Origin: Chalara sp. BL73
Lineage: Eukaryota > Ascomycota > Leotiomycetes > Helotiales
Reading direction: 5' to 3'
Assembly: GCA_918026815.1 (NCBI GenBank)
Contig: CAKJVC010000010.1
Coordinates: forward strand, 2,234,501-2,298,500
DNA length: 64,000 bases
Position numbers and translations under genes: made by a program. This document shows, piece by piece, positions 21,656 through 32,843 of the stretch; within the stretch, counting starts at the first letter, position 1; each line of letters starts with the position of its first letter. Under the pieces are notes generated by a model, which was given only the letters and a program-made list of their open reading frames with translations, was not told the DNA's origin and did no database searches.

Positions 21656-24061
21656 ATGGATTCCTCATTGGTGCGTGCGCAACACTCGGGAGAAAGTAGT
21701 CCCGACTCTCCAGGCACCGAGAAGAGGTGTCAGAGGAACAAACGTCAAAAGTATAGTGAGCCATCACAGTTATGTACGCAATGTGAACAGCTCGACCTCG
21801 ATAAAAGTTTCAAGGACGCATCTGAACTATACCAGAAGGTGAAGGATGGGTCCGTAACCCCTCCAGGCGGCCTATACAAGGCCTCAGATGGAAGACATTT
21901 CTACAGTGACGCCATTCTAGTGCATCACTTCCAGGACCGACTATCAAGGTCTTCAAACTGCCCGCTGTGTGATTTCTTCTGGTCGCTGAGGGTACAACCT
22001 GGAGCTCATGAGCGGTACAAACTTCTTGCCTTTCGAAGCAGCGAGAGCTGGATGTTCAGGCTTGATGCGCTACGAAATAGCGAACAATGGGACGTGATCA
22101 AAGACACAGTCTTTATGGCCGTCGTCCCGGATGACCAGTTGATTCCGCCGTGTGGTCATGAGGAAAACTGGCTAGAGAAGGACATCCCGGCTGCAGGAGC
22201 AATCTATCGACTTCAAGCGGACGAGCCCCGCGCTGCCGATCCCGATATATTACTTCGCGCCCGAGAACTTGGTGATGAGGCCGCCCTTAGTCTCGTCCGA
22301 TCATGGTTGGAGATCTGCCGAGAACACCACCATGGGGCCTGCGGACGGGGGAAATCGCACGAACCCATTGAGCGAGGATTCCGTGTCATTGACTGCACTG
22401 CCCACTCTCCTATAGTAGAAAACCAGCCTTGGGGGACCACTTATGCAGCTCTCAGCTACGTTTGGGGATCGGGCCCAGCGGACAAAGAAGACCGGCCCAA
22501 AACTGTGCTTGATGCAATCGCGGTCACAAAAGAGCTGGGGTTGCAATATCTGTGGGTTGACCGGCTGTGTATCAATCAAGCCGATGATGAGGAGAAAGCC
22601 TATTTAATTTCGAGGATGACGACCATTTATGAAGAGGCTGAATTTACCATTGTGGCGGCAGCCGGCTCTGGGGCGAGCTACGGCCTCCCAGGCATTCGGT
22701 CAACCCGTCGAAAGCCACAGCCCAAGTACTACCTAGATAGTGGAAGCCTGCTCCTCTCAATGCTTCCAGATCCTCGTCGCGATATTTTCGAGTCGGACTA
22801 CTGGACGCGAGGCTGGACCTACCAAGAAGGCGTCCTGTCCAAGCGGCGCATCACCTTCACCGACCACCAAGTATATTGGGAATGTCAGAGTATGGCTACC
22901 CATGAGAGCATCAACCTCCCCCTATTTCTGATGCCCTCTACTACGGATGAGGACTCAGAACTCCGTATGGCCGACTTCATGTTGACGGGGATATTCAAGA
23001 GTGGCGCGTATAGCGGTGGAAGTTTAAGTAACCAAGACGACTTGGTTATCATAGAGGACGACGCCTATCGCCTGGACTATGGGTTCCCGATCCAATGCGA
23101 GACGACCACGCGAGCACAGCTGAGAGGTCTCAATGAGCACATTCGTGCATTTTCGAATCGAAAGCTAAGCTATGACACGGACGCGCTGCCAGCATTCCTG
23201 GGAATAATCGGCATGTACAAGCAAAACAAGTTGCTGTACCTCCTTCATGGGATCCCTGTGTGGATAGGCAGCATGGGCGGAAACAAAGCTGGCGCTCAGA
23301 TCAGCCTTGCCTTATCAGTGACATCGTGGTACCATCGTGCCGGGGCGGAGCACCAGATGTTCGTGTCGGAGCCGTGCCAACGGCGGAGCCACCTCCCGTC
23401 GTGGACGTGGGCGGGATGGGTAGGGGCCGTCACCTGGCGTGCACCTCCCAACTATGAACACGGCTCCTTCATGAGCGACCTTATTGCGCTAGAGAATATG
23501 CGTTTTCTTTGGGCCCAGGACATATCTCTCCACAATCCGGACCAGCCGACACCTATTAAGCTGCTCGATACACACTCGATAGATCGCCTCGAAAGGGAAA
23601 ATCCAACCTTGATCAAAATCAAAGATCCTCTTGTATTGAAGTACTCAGTACGTAAAGAAACGAAGAAAGAGTGGAAATGGGTCCGGATGGCAGGTAGGGT
23701 GGGCCGTCCTCAATACCAGGTAGGGGATCGCGACTGGGACACGAAGTGGCACCGGATAGCCGGCCGGCTCTGCTTCATCGGCGTGTCAATCCCGATGACG
23801 GAGGCAGAGTGGACAGAGAAGCATTTCTCTGAAGAGCTGATCAGTGTGCTTATGTTTGCCAGCAAGGACACTTCATCTGAACACGCACGTGCTCGGTTTC
23901 TGACGTTGCGAAAAGCACCGTCTGCGGCTATGCGCTGGGAAAGGGTTGGCATGCTATCTCTAGTTATTCCCCAGGTATCTTTGGCTAAGTGTCGGACAAA
24001 CAGAGACTTCTTGAAACAAATTCCTGTGCATGTAAGGGAGGGCGTTCTTGTAATTCAGTAA
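21656..24061 (+). CDS. Intact HET-domain (heterokaryon incompatibility) protein, 801 aa
   Basis: A single-exon frame from ATG 21656 to TAA 24059-24061. The N-terminus is basic (KRCQRNKRQK), followed by a CTQCEQLDL segment often seen ahead of HET domains. The HET domain (PF06985) spans about residues 258-420, with YAALSYVWG, LGLQYLWVDRLCINQAD, a MTTIYEEAEFTIVAAAG block and YWTRGWTYQEGVLSKRR. The C-terminal half shows the usual SWTWAGWVGAVTW segment and ends EGVLVIQ, as does the HET relic at 41038. The codon use is more GC-rich than its surroundings and there are no disruptions, so it is probably functional. HET proteins trigger cell death on incompatible fusion; no partner can be deduced from context. 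It is flanked by broken kinases and LTR fragments. Confidence 0.9.
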   Translation: MDSSLVRAQHSGESSPDSPGTEKRCQRNKRQKYSEPSQLCTQCEQLDLDKSFKDASELYQKVKDGSVTPPGGLYKASDGRHFYSDAILVHHFQDRLSRSSNCPLCDFFWSLRVQPGAHERYKLLAFRSSESWMFRLDALRNSEQWDVIKDTVFMAVVPDDQLIPPCGHEENWLEKDIPAAGAIYRLQADEPRAADPDILLRARELGDEAALSLVRSWLEICREHHHGACGRGKSHEPIERGFRVIDCTAHSPIVENQPWGTTYAALSYVWGSGPADKEDRPKTVLDAIAVTKELGLQYLWVDRLCINQADDEEKAYLISRMTTIYEEAEFTIVAAAGSGASYGLPGIRSTRRKPQPKYYLDSGSLLLSMLPDPRRDIFESDYWTRGWTYQEGVLSKRRITFTDHQVYWECQSMATHESINLPLFLMPSTTDEDSELRMADFMLTGIFKSGAYSGGSLSNQDDLVIIEDDAYRLDYGFPIQCETTTRAQLRGLNEHIRAFSNRKLSYDTDALPAFLGIIGMYKQNKLLYLLHGIPVWIGSMGGNKAGAQISLALSVTSWYHRAGAEHQMFVSEPCQRRSHLPSWTWAGWVGAVTWRAPPNYEHGSFMSDLIALENMRFLWAQDISLHNPDQPTPIKLLDTHSIDRLERENPTLIKIKDPLVLKYSVRKETKKEWKWVRMAGRVGRPQYQVGDRDWDTKWHRIAGRLCFIGVSIPMTEAEWTEKHFSEELISVLMFASKDTSSEHARARFLTLRKAPSAAMRWERVGMLSLVIPQVSLAKCRTNRDFLKQIPVHVREGVLVIQ

Positions 24062-24209
24062 ACAATTCCGAGCCCGTTATCACTCTAATGAATTAGAAAA
24101 ATGGCAGGGGCAGGCTCTGCCGTATGGGAATTGTTGAACGGCTAAGCCTATTGGCTCATTTCAGCGTAGTAAGCTCTTAGCGTTTCCATCTCTATTTAGG
24201 GAATGGAAT

Positions 24210-24413
24210 TGTCGGAATACCTACCACGTAGCAAAAGGCGTAGTAGCTGTGACTACACTCTTGCTGGAGTGGTTCTGGTATTCGATGATTTTTTTTTTTA
24301 TTCTTCGAAGCTAGGCCTATTGCCAGGTAGTTATATAGTGGTAGAAGACCGACAATCCCCGTGATCTGAATCATCTGATGGAATTCGTGAAACTATTTAC
24401 ATGCATTTCAACA
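24210..24413 (-). repeat. LTR-like repeat with TGTCGGA/TCAACA ends (copy 2)
   Basis: Starts TGTCGGAATACCTACC and ends ATGCATTTCAACA. It shares a GTAGCAAAAGGCGTAG-type core and a GATTCGATGATT-type segment with 19468-19652. It contains a run of 11 T (about 24290). Confidence 0.55.
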
Positions 24414-27400
24414 ATTAGGTTAGCACAAAAGAACTGGATGTGCAAGCAGCGCATTGTGTGAGACTGATTGTAAAACTGGCTATCTTTTATCTGTGGTGAT
24501 TCGCGCCCACCAAGAGGTCTATCAGCCCAATAATAACTGTGGAAAGGGTATTTGTGCCCCGCTGTATTATTACTCAATCAGAACTGTAAATGGACATCTC
24601 TTGGAGATGTTATTCTTGCAGTTTAATTGGTTGAGCGCAAAGCTCTTATCTTGAAGAAATCTATCTACCTATATAGGACTTCATGAAGTTGAAGTCCTCT
24701 GGGGTCTCTCCGGTTCTCAGCGGTCTCTGGGCTGCATCATATAATCTAACCCTTCAGGGTCCCGTAGCTTCCTAACCGTATTGCATAATGCTTCGTACAA
24801 CGATAGTGTGAAGTCCCAGGAGTCACAACACTTCTGGGTTTCAGAGCATCCTAGAGCGCTCTTTCCTGGGATCTTTAATCATTCTAGGACCATCTATCCC
24901 AGGCCTTCGCCTCGGGACTCGCGATCGTAACACCTGGGGGCCTGCGTGTTTCGGGTTCCCCAGATCGTAGCAAATACCAAATAAAATGCTTAATTTATAC
25001 AAATAACGTGTCAATCGAAACCGATTCCGACTCTGAATCTGATTTTGAAGAAACAGAAAGGGAACAGACAAATTATTATTCAATTGACCCTTTTAACGAA
25101 TGCGCAAAAGAGCCTATATGCTAAGGTTGATGATTCCGAGGAACCCTCAAACTATTAAAGCTTCAAAGTGCTACCGGCCTAGAAAGCCCCTTATACGAAA
25201 GAGAGAGTCTTGGCCGACGAAGAACGGGCCCCACACCGGGTCGCCGACAGCAGCTGTCACCAACTACCATACGTCCTGCCCACTGGCTCAGCGATGATCA
25301 CTTCCGCAGCTCCCCTAATATCTCTGCCTTTCGTGAGCCAGGACGCGCACAATTCAGCACCCCGTTACGTGGGTAGGGGTCGTAGCTGTGGCCTAGACAC
25401 TCATAGGTGCAGGGAGGAATAGCTTCTGTAACCATCGCACCAATGAATAGTACGCAAACCCCCAGAGCCCACAGAAAGATAAAGATGAAGAACAGCCAAA
25501 AGCCATCACAAGATAGGCCAATCAGAGTCAAACAACCCCCAGAACCCGAAAGAAGTCCAAGCCCACAATCCAGAACCAGGTATCTAGGTCTAGGTCCAGG
25601 TACGAGAATAGGGCCAATCCACGGAAGGTCCTGGGCCAGCCTAGAGTTAGGAAGTCCTGGAAGTTTCTATTCTGTAACGCAATTAGCTAGTTAGCAGCCC
25701 CATTACATAGAGCGAACCGAGAGTTTGAGAATACTTCCCTACAGGCAACTCGAACTTTCTTAGCCTGTTGCTCCCTAGATATAGGATCAAGGATCCATAG
25801 ACGGACGTTCCCCACTACCTACAGGCAAACGATGCACGTTGTGCAGCGACCTGGATTTCCAACGTTGTTGTGATTAAAGCGACAACAGGTTAGACCACCT
25901 TAGAGCTGGCTATGGTGAATACGCCATGCAACTTTCCAGTGGGTGAATCTCCGCCTTTGCCGCCAAGAGCAACCGAAGCTCAACAGACAAGGTAGGCTAC
26001 GGGTAGGAGATCTCATCAAGTATGGGACATATAACGCTGCTGTCGACCGAAGGCAACAACCCGTCGGGTCACCTCAAGGCCCTCCCATGATGCGTTACGC
26101 ACCAGGAAAACCCTCCAGTGGATAGATTTCCGCCCTCGCCGCCAAGAAGGTAGGCTACGTGTCAGAGATCTCTCATCAACTATGGGACAGGGCTCCAAGC
26201 TCAATACTCCTCTGCCAATTGCGATCCGAAGAAGGACAAAGTTGTTAGAATCAATGGTTAGCAATAGGAACTGAAGGGCAGAGCTCAACTTACCTCGGCT
26301 CTGCGTTGCAGCCTTGCCGACGTTACAGCTTCACCTTGTACGCAAAGGACGGGGGAGTCGAAAGGGTTCGAGGATGAAACGAAGCTATTTCTAAATCCAG
26401 TAGTTAGCAATATGAACGAATGAGATAGAGGAACAACTTGGCTGTTTTATGTTGGTAACCCCGAAGTTGTTGTAAAGGAGAGGCTGTGAAGTTAAGGGAG
26501 CTTCGAATGTAAGTTTTAGGAGGGTTGTGATTTGAAGGTGAGAAGGAAGGCCGATCTGGAGATCAATCTATGCAACGTCAACGAAGTGAACATGCCTTTG
26601 GAAGGATACTCTCGATTCTTTCATGCTAAGGACCTATTAGCTACCGCACGCTACGTATTTCGACTCGTTCGAAGTGTGGAGGGGTTCGGAGTATGGGGGA
26701 TGGCTCTAATGGTGGACAGTCAGAATTTGGTTCTCGCAAAGGGATCTAAGGAAGTGGGAATCGAATAGAGTGACTAGATCCTCGAGATACCTTTCTGAGA
26801 GAGATCGAGAGCTCTGAAGGTCGTTTTGTTGTTGTCCTTATAAGGTTGTAAGCTGGAAAAGGAAGGAGGGGTTGAGCTGGAAGTCTGATATTTTATCATT
26901 GGCGATGCAAGCCGATATTCGCTCTCGAGGCCATCAAAGGGCCAAAGGCTGTGGTGGTTGCAGGGTGCTGTTTCACTCGCATATTTGTTCCACTTGCCTA
27001 ACAAGGGCAATGGAATACAAAGCAGAATCGGTCACGAGTGACATATGGATGAGTAGCACAGACTACAGTGGGATTTCCGACGGGGGAGGTTTATCACCCA
27101 AGCGACGAACTCTGTGTATGGCACGCATAATCATTGGTCGAGGTATAGCCCCTCCTAAGGGAATGGACAAAATGGCCTGTGCCCTTGGACACGGCCGCAA
27201 AACCTAGCGCCTGTCTTTTCTCCTCCGTTAAGTCCAAAGCGACATCCAAATCATGAGAAATTCATGTTGAAGAAGTTTCTTCCTCCTAATCACGAAGGTA
27301 ATTCACCCCAATCCATTTTCAGGACGGAACAGTCTGGGTTTTAATCGCTCATTTACACGAGCGCGCTGGCAGGTTGAAATTGAACTGTTTGACTGATTTG

Positions 27401-27418
27401 CATCGACGGCTACACATT
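24414..27418. other. Three kilobases without a recognisable gene
   Basis: Only short frames occur (25298-25531 minus with a hydrophobic stretch; 25407-25694 plus, basic; 26532-26768 and 26872-27207 plus), none with a recognisable domain. A diverged direct repeat lies at about 25937-26034 and 26114-26190. The sequence is probably old, degraded transposon or gene material. Confidence 0.4.
25937..26190. repeat. Pair of diverged direct repeats about 178 bases apart
   Basis: Both units read CCAGTGG..GA.TTCCGCC..GCCGCCAAGA, then AGGTAGGCTACG.GT, then GATCT.TCATCAA.TATGGGAC. The second unit lacks about 20 bases. Origin unknown. Confidence 0.5.
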
Positions 27419-28765
27419 ATGGATGACCCTAGCACATCACCTCTGGTAGAGGAGTTATACCACCTTGAAGCTGATGTGGAAAAACTCAAGGAATATGTTC
27501 CTGGCGGATTCCAGCCAACATCGATTGGAGACACATTTCGCGACGGCCGTTATAGAATCGTCCACAAACTTGGCTGCGGTGGCTACTCGACGAGTTAGCT
27601 TGTCCACGACCAGCAGCTCTAGAGGTATATGTTGCTTACAATATTAGTGGCAAGCGCATCGGGGAAGAGCAATGAAGCCAACATCCTCCGTCTTCTTCAA
27701 AACGGCAACTCGGGTCACCCTGGCAAGCAATTTATCCAAACCATTTTGGATGAGTTCAAGTTTAAAGGTCTAAATGTGCAACATCTTTGCCTTGTCGGGG
27801 TGCTGTACAGTTGTAGTATATCGAGGTCTAAGGAGGGCAGTGTGAATTTCGTGTTCCCAGTAGACGCTGCTAGGTCTGCTGCCTAGTTTATAAGGTTATC
27901 ATACCTGCACGCAAACGGGATCTGCCATGGAAGTAACTAGCCTCAAAACCTCAACTCGGCGTGAGAGCTAATTAAATGCTTGAAGACTTACACATACGCA
28001 ATTTCCTCCTGCGTATTCCAAGTTTCGATTCACTGACCACCGAGGAGTTATACAACCACTACGGCAAACCATAAGGTTCGCATTCGACGAGTTGATGGAA
28101 AAGCACCCGAACCTCATGCACCAACTCACGCGATCTATCCGATGATCCCAAGCTTACCCGCTAATTAAATTTCTGACCCGGAAGTTGTAATCTCTGACTA
28201 TGGGACTTCTTTCATCCCAACTTAGACATCATCCCCAACACTCCACACCCCAGCACTCTGTGCACCTCCAGAAGGCTTCTTCCAAGAACCAGTCACGCCA
28301 GCGGCTGACGTGTGGACTCTCGGTGTGAGCCTATACGAAGTGTTAGGCGAATGACCGCTATTCGAGACTTTCGCCTGGGGCCGAGACGATATTATAGGCG
28401 AGATGGCCAGTACCCTCGGCCCACTGCCTGCAAGGTGGTGGAGTTCCTGGGCAAACCGCGGGGAGTTCTTCGAGCCCGATGGTGGGTGGGTCGCAGGCTT
28501 CCGTCGAATAAATACGCCCATCTTCCGCCGGCTTCGCCAGCGCTTATGGGATATGAGGCGCGGCGAGACGCCTGAGACTTGCCAGTGGGGTGTTTCCAGT
28601 GGTGAGCTTCAGGCCTTGGAGGACCTGCTTAGAGGCATGATGGCATTGGAACCAGTTGAGAGGCTTACGGCGGAGCAGTTGGTGAGGTCGGAGTACATGA
28701 CCAAATGGGCATTGCCTGCTTGGGAGAGGCAGGTGAAGAGGAAAGGGCAGCAGACAAGTAAATAA
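27419..28765 (+). pseudogene. SRPK-like Ser/Thr protein kinase relic
   Basis: ATG at 27419. The start matches fungal SRPK-type kinases: VEKLKEYVPGGFQPTSIGD, then DGRYRIVHKLGCGGYST, an intact-looking glycine loop followed by a TAG. Later frames give ILVASASGKSNEANILRLL, EDLHIRNFLLRIPSFDSL (catalytic loop region) and VVISDYGTSF (DFG equivalent). The C-terminal frame at 28403-28765 carries the conserved C-lobe with GEFFEPDGGW and LLRGMMALEPVERLTAEQLV. Several stops and shifts interrupt it. SRPK relatives phosphorylate SR-type splicing factors, but in fungi this family is greatly expanded and its roles are mostly unknown. Not functional here. Confidence 0.75.
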
Positions 28766-29064
28766 ATACTACACATAATTTATGTACACGTGATAATTTC
28801 TCAAGAAATCGTCCAACAACTTATATTTTACTCTCCTCAGAGGACGATTTACCTTGCAAGGTCGACAGCATCCTCAACATTCTCATCATCGAGCTGGAAT
28901 ATGCACAGCGTCTTATGGAGCTTGTAAAAGGTCAATGCTTTTAACGAGCCGATGACCAAGGCTCCCCGTGGGAGGAAATCGAAGAGCCTTCTGTCCATTT
29001 TAGGACGCCAAACAACTCTATTCGCTCAATGAAAAATATCTTATATAATGGTGGTGACATTCTA
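28766..29064. other. Intergenic between convergent relics
   Basis: No gene seen. A kinase-like scrap (YAQRLMELVKGQ, about 28905-28935) may be a leftover. Confidence 0.4.
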
Positions 29065-30718
29065 CTACAGCGTGCCGGTGGCTGGACCCCAGAGCCGCAC
29101 TGTCTTGTCCTGTGACGCCGACGCTAACAACTTTGAGTCAGGCGAGAAGGCCACCGACCAGACTCTGTCGTTATGCCCCTCGAGGTTTTGCAGTAGGCCA
29201 CCGGTAGCTGTATCCCAGAGCTGTGCAATATTGCCATGTGGCGCTGACGCCAGTAGCCTTGAGTTAGGCGAGAAGGCTACTGACTTACTATAGGACCCCT
29301 TGAGCGTCTGCCGCAGTGCATTAGTAGGCACGTCCCAGAGCCGCACTGTCCCGTCCTGTGATGCCGATGCTAACAGCTTCGAGTCGGGCGAGAAGGCCAC
29401 TGACAAGACCAAGTTGCTATGCCCCTCGAGCGTATGCTGCAGTGCGCCAGTAGCCACGTCCCAGAGCCGCACTGTCTTGTCCTCTGATGCCGACGCTAAC
29501 AGCTTTGAGTCGGGCGAGAAGGCAACCGCCCAGACCCCGCCACTATGCCCTTCGAGCGTCTGTTGTAGACCACCGGTAGCTGTGTCCCAAACCTGTACCA
29601 TCTTGTCTTTTGGCGCTGATGCTAGTAGCCTTGAGTTAGGCGAGAAGGCTACTGTCCTGCTATACCCTTTGAGCGTCTGCTGCAGTGCACCAGTAGCCAC
29701 GTCCCAGAGCCGCACTGTCTTGTCTTCTGATGCCGATGCTAACAGCTTCGCGTCTGGTGAGAAGGCCACCGACCAGACCATGCCGCTGTGACCTTTGAGT
29801 GTTTGTTGTAGACCACCAGTGGCCACATTCCAGAGCCGCACTGTCTTGTCCCCTGATGCCGACGCTAACAACCTCGAGTCGGGCGAGAAGGCAACCGACC
29901 AGACCACATCGCTATGTCCTTCGAGTGTCTGCCGCAGCACGCCTAACTGCTTGGCGTAATTCAAGGTAACCTGTGAAAGTTCGTCGAGTCGGTATTTCCA
30001 TTCGCGGTTCAGCCTCCGGAATGCGTTCTCCTTCCCTTCTCCATAGATAACCGGTATTGAGATGTCGAAGATGCCCAGCAGGGAATAGGCAAGGTCTTCT
30101 TCAACGTTTTGTTTCCCGACTTTGTGCCCATAATACCCGCTCATCGAAGCTAAAATCAGAAAGAGAGCCGCCTCTAAGAGCAGAGACCGGAATCCCCGTT
30201 ATCTTAAGAAGTTGCCCCTCCAGTGATTTCTTATCACCGAGCCGATTGCTATTCGAGCAGAAAAACTCGACCGATGGCGGCGCAATAAGCTCTTGAAGTG
30301 TCCAACCACGGGTAAACCATCGACTGTTCCCAAAAGCTGCTTCCCACGGCTGTAAAAACAGGGCGATGTGATCATTTGTTGAAACATCTGCCAGATACGC
30401 ATAGCATTTTGCCGCTTTGCGATACCAGCGAAACATAGAATTAATAGCCTCCGAAAGCTCGCTGTCGCTCGATTTGTTGATACAGCAAGTGTCCACCCAG
30501 AAGTATTGTAGGCCATCGCGAGCGGCCTGCTGTCCACAGAACCGAAGCTTTTTATATCCGTCCTTCGTCTTTCCACCGCCATTCTTTAGATCATCAAAGT
30601 TGACCTCTTCATCATCTTCTCCCCAAGTATGTGAAAGCATCGCATAAGGCGGTGTTAAGTAAGTGATATCTTTCGTGAGGCTAATTTCGCGATTTTCTTC
30701 TAGCTTCAGAAGACGCAT
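29065..30718 (-). pseudogene. HET-WD40 gene without NACHT, broken by one frameshift
   Basis: ATG at 30718 (MRLLKLEEN) opens a HET domain typical of the HET-D/E group: AMLSHTWGEDDEEV, GLQYFWVDTCCINKS, SMFRWYRKAAKCY, RWFTRGWTLQELIAP. It ends at a TGA right after SRETKR (about 30103). One base later, another frame continues with the expected EEDLAYSLLGIFDISIPVIYGEGKENA and runs on to seven WD40 repeats ending at 29065. So a single extra T at 30103-30104 separates the two halves. There is no NACHT module between HET and WD40, unlike the gene at 32844-36996. Blades 3 and 6 are short and alike (VAFSPNSRLLASAP), giving a three-blade super-repeat. Either a young pseudogene or a sequencing or assembly error. 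Confidence 0.8.
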
Positions 30719-30877
30719 TTGAGCCTGAGAATTTACCGGTTTGCAGGTATCGAATTCGATGTAGCAAAAGTTCTAGTTGGGAGTGCTTCGTTGAGTTCCA
30801 CATAATCTAACAAAGTATAGCAAAATGGCGGAGTGGGTCTAAATGAAGAGGCTGATAGAAGATTTTGTAGGACATGC

Positions 30878-31490
30878 GGGGCCGCGTCACACTAACTAAA
30901 ACTAGTTGGTCGCTTTGACTCAAAGTACCGATCCGCGTTGCGTGATGAGGCGGTGCACGACTGCGCCACAACGAGTCCAACTCTGTACGATCCTCAGTTG
31001 AGCTGCGTTTCTCCTTTTCATCTCAAATAATCTCGAGATGCAAACTCCTTCGATAATCATCACAAGCTCATGTTTATCACGAACCGTCTATTCAAGCACA
31101 AATAGCTCCTAGTTTTGAGCGATCAGGTACTGCAGCAAATGCCCCTTGATATCCCCTCAATCGCGTCAACCCCTATTAGCCCGAACGGCATCGACTTTAA
31201 TTTCATCCCCACAAAACACCGGATCGCAAAAATATCAGTACAAAGGTCTTCCAGGTTCTCGTTGGATTCGGTTATTGGAGATTATACGGCCATTCGAGCC
31301 CGAAAACACTGAAGATCTCGAGGCTCCATTATCCAGTCGTCTAGTCGATGTTCCACTAGATGGCAAGCCTAGCTACGGTGCTTTGTCATACTCCTGGGAT
31401 GGACAAGTACCTGATTAAGTACTTGTTGTGCAAATCAGCCAGACGAGGAGCCTAGAGAGCTGCTCGTGACGAAAACTGCACAGAAGCGCT
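30878..31490 (+). pseudogene. HET-gene 5' fragment, copy 1 of a segmental duplication
   Basis: Bases 30878-31490 match 38505-39372. The coding part at 31146-31418 encodes YKGLPGSRWIRLLEI, a linker, then PSYGALSYSWDG, the opening motif of a HET domain. A TAA after VPD and an immediate drop in homology beyond ACAGAAGCGC (about 31490) end it. The rest of the gene is absent in this copy. The upstream 230 bases are also shared, so the duplication included promoter sequence. Confidence 0.7.
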
Positions 31491-31628
31491 ACACTCTAAG
31501 CTCTTCTCCGGAAACATACTAATAACCTCTTCTAACAAGCTTAAAAGCACACCAGACCCCCTATCTAACAGAATCCTTTCTTGTGCTGAACTTTCGTACG
31601 CGAACGCTGCAAAAGTGACAACTACACC

Positions 31629-31915
31629 TGTCACGGCCCTGGCCTTCTCTGGGGCGGAGCTCACCACCGGATGCCCCAGAGCTCGGACAGAGCGCAGCAC
31701 CGGACAACCCAGGGCTCAGGCGGAGCTCAGCACCGGACACCGCAAAGCTCGCCTATCCTGGCCCGGCCAGTTCCTGTATATAGAGCACTGCTTTCCTTCC
31801 CTTCTTCTGTCCGTAGCTTGTTCTCTTAGTTATAACAATTGATAGTTGTTTACACCTCTAAGTCGTTCTATCTAGATCCACGGATCGAGATTCCTATTCA
31901 GCTTGAGTTGTTACA
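31629..31915 (+). mobile_element. Solo LTR, TGTCACGGCC family, target duplication ACACC
   Basis: TGTCACGGCCCTGGCC...GAGTTGTTACA with ACACC at 31624-31628 and 31916-31920. The internal TATATAGAG box is at about 31776. It is the longest copy because of an extra GAGCTC-rich segment. Confidence 0.9.
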
Positions 31916-32089
31916 ACACCTTTAACAACTCTACAAAAACCTCTGAAGCCGCTCTCAAAACAAAAGTTCTAGCAAGACAACAGACTTTTCGCCCGCTTAC
32001 ACCCCACACACTCTTTCCGCCAACTTTCAAGCTACGCAATCCTGGATATAATCAAAAAGGCTGGCTTCTCAAAAGAAGTACGCGAAGTA

Positions 32090-32585
32090 CGTAACAGCCA
32101 GAGCCGGTTAGAGACGGATATCATAACAGCTTATGAGCTGAAGGGCCGCAAGCGGCATGCTCGGCCTATGAGCAGCCACAGGCACACAGCTACAGCAGCC
32201 ACAGGCACACAGCTACAGCAGCCACAGGCATACAGCTACAACAGCCACAGGCGTACAGCTACAACAGGCATACAGCTACAGCAGCTACAGGCATACATCT
32301 ACCGGAGCCACAGGCACACAGCTACAACAGGCATACAGCTACAGCTACAGCAGCCACAGGCGTACAGCTACAACAGGCATACAGCAGCTACAGGCTGACA
32401 GCTACAGCACAGCTGGAAGTATATAAGGAACAGCTAGAGCTTTCAGGAGGAAGGCAAGCTTGAGTTTCTCTGCTAGACTGACAAGCATACTTTTGATATC
32501 AATACATCACTATTTCTATTACATCGCAGTCACGTGTGCATACCTGTTATATTGCCATCCCTCCTGCTGCCCTCTAACTATTACA
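32090..32585 (+). repeat. Gypsy-type LTR with an internal minisatellite
   Basis: Matches 51136-51452 (GTAACAGCCAGAGCCGG at the start, CTATTACA at the end). Between 32165 and 32410 the unit (A)CAGCCACAGGCATACAGCT is repeated with variation about 12 times, making this copy about 180 bases longer. First base changed (CGTAAC). No target duplication seen. Confidence 0.75.
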
Positions 32586-32589
32586 GGTA

Positions 32590-32697
32590 ACCGGTGCCAT
32601 GCTCCGCCCGAGCTCTGGGGCATCCAGTGGTGATCTCCGTCCGAGCTCCGGGGTATCCGGCGCCATGCTCCAAGCGAAAAGGACCAGGGCCGTGACA
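32590..32697 (-). repeat. TGTCACGGCC-family LTR fragment, inverted
   Basis: The right end reads GGACCAGGGCCGTGACA, the reverse complement of the family's start; GAGCTC-rich repeats precede it. The other end of the LTR is missing. Confidence 0.65.
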
Positions 32698-32843
32698 TAG
32701 AGCAATCTAGAAGATGTCTAGAAACTGAGTGGCAATTATCAACTACTAAGTCACGCGCTCCTCTTGAACTCTCTATGAAATAGAGATAAAAAGGAAAAGA
32801 GATATGATATAAAGACTGTACTACAAAGTTTACTATATACTAA

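Noticed and set aside
24414..27418. A secondary-metabolite or other enzyme cluster in the three-kilobase gap
   Set aside because: No enzyme motif was found in any frame.
30095..30110. Programmed ribosomal frameshift linking HET and WD40
   Set aside because: No slippery heptamer or downstream structure is evident; an inserted T or sequence error explains it.
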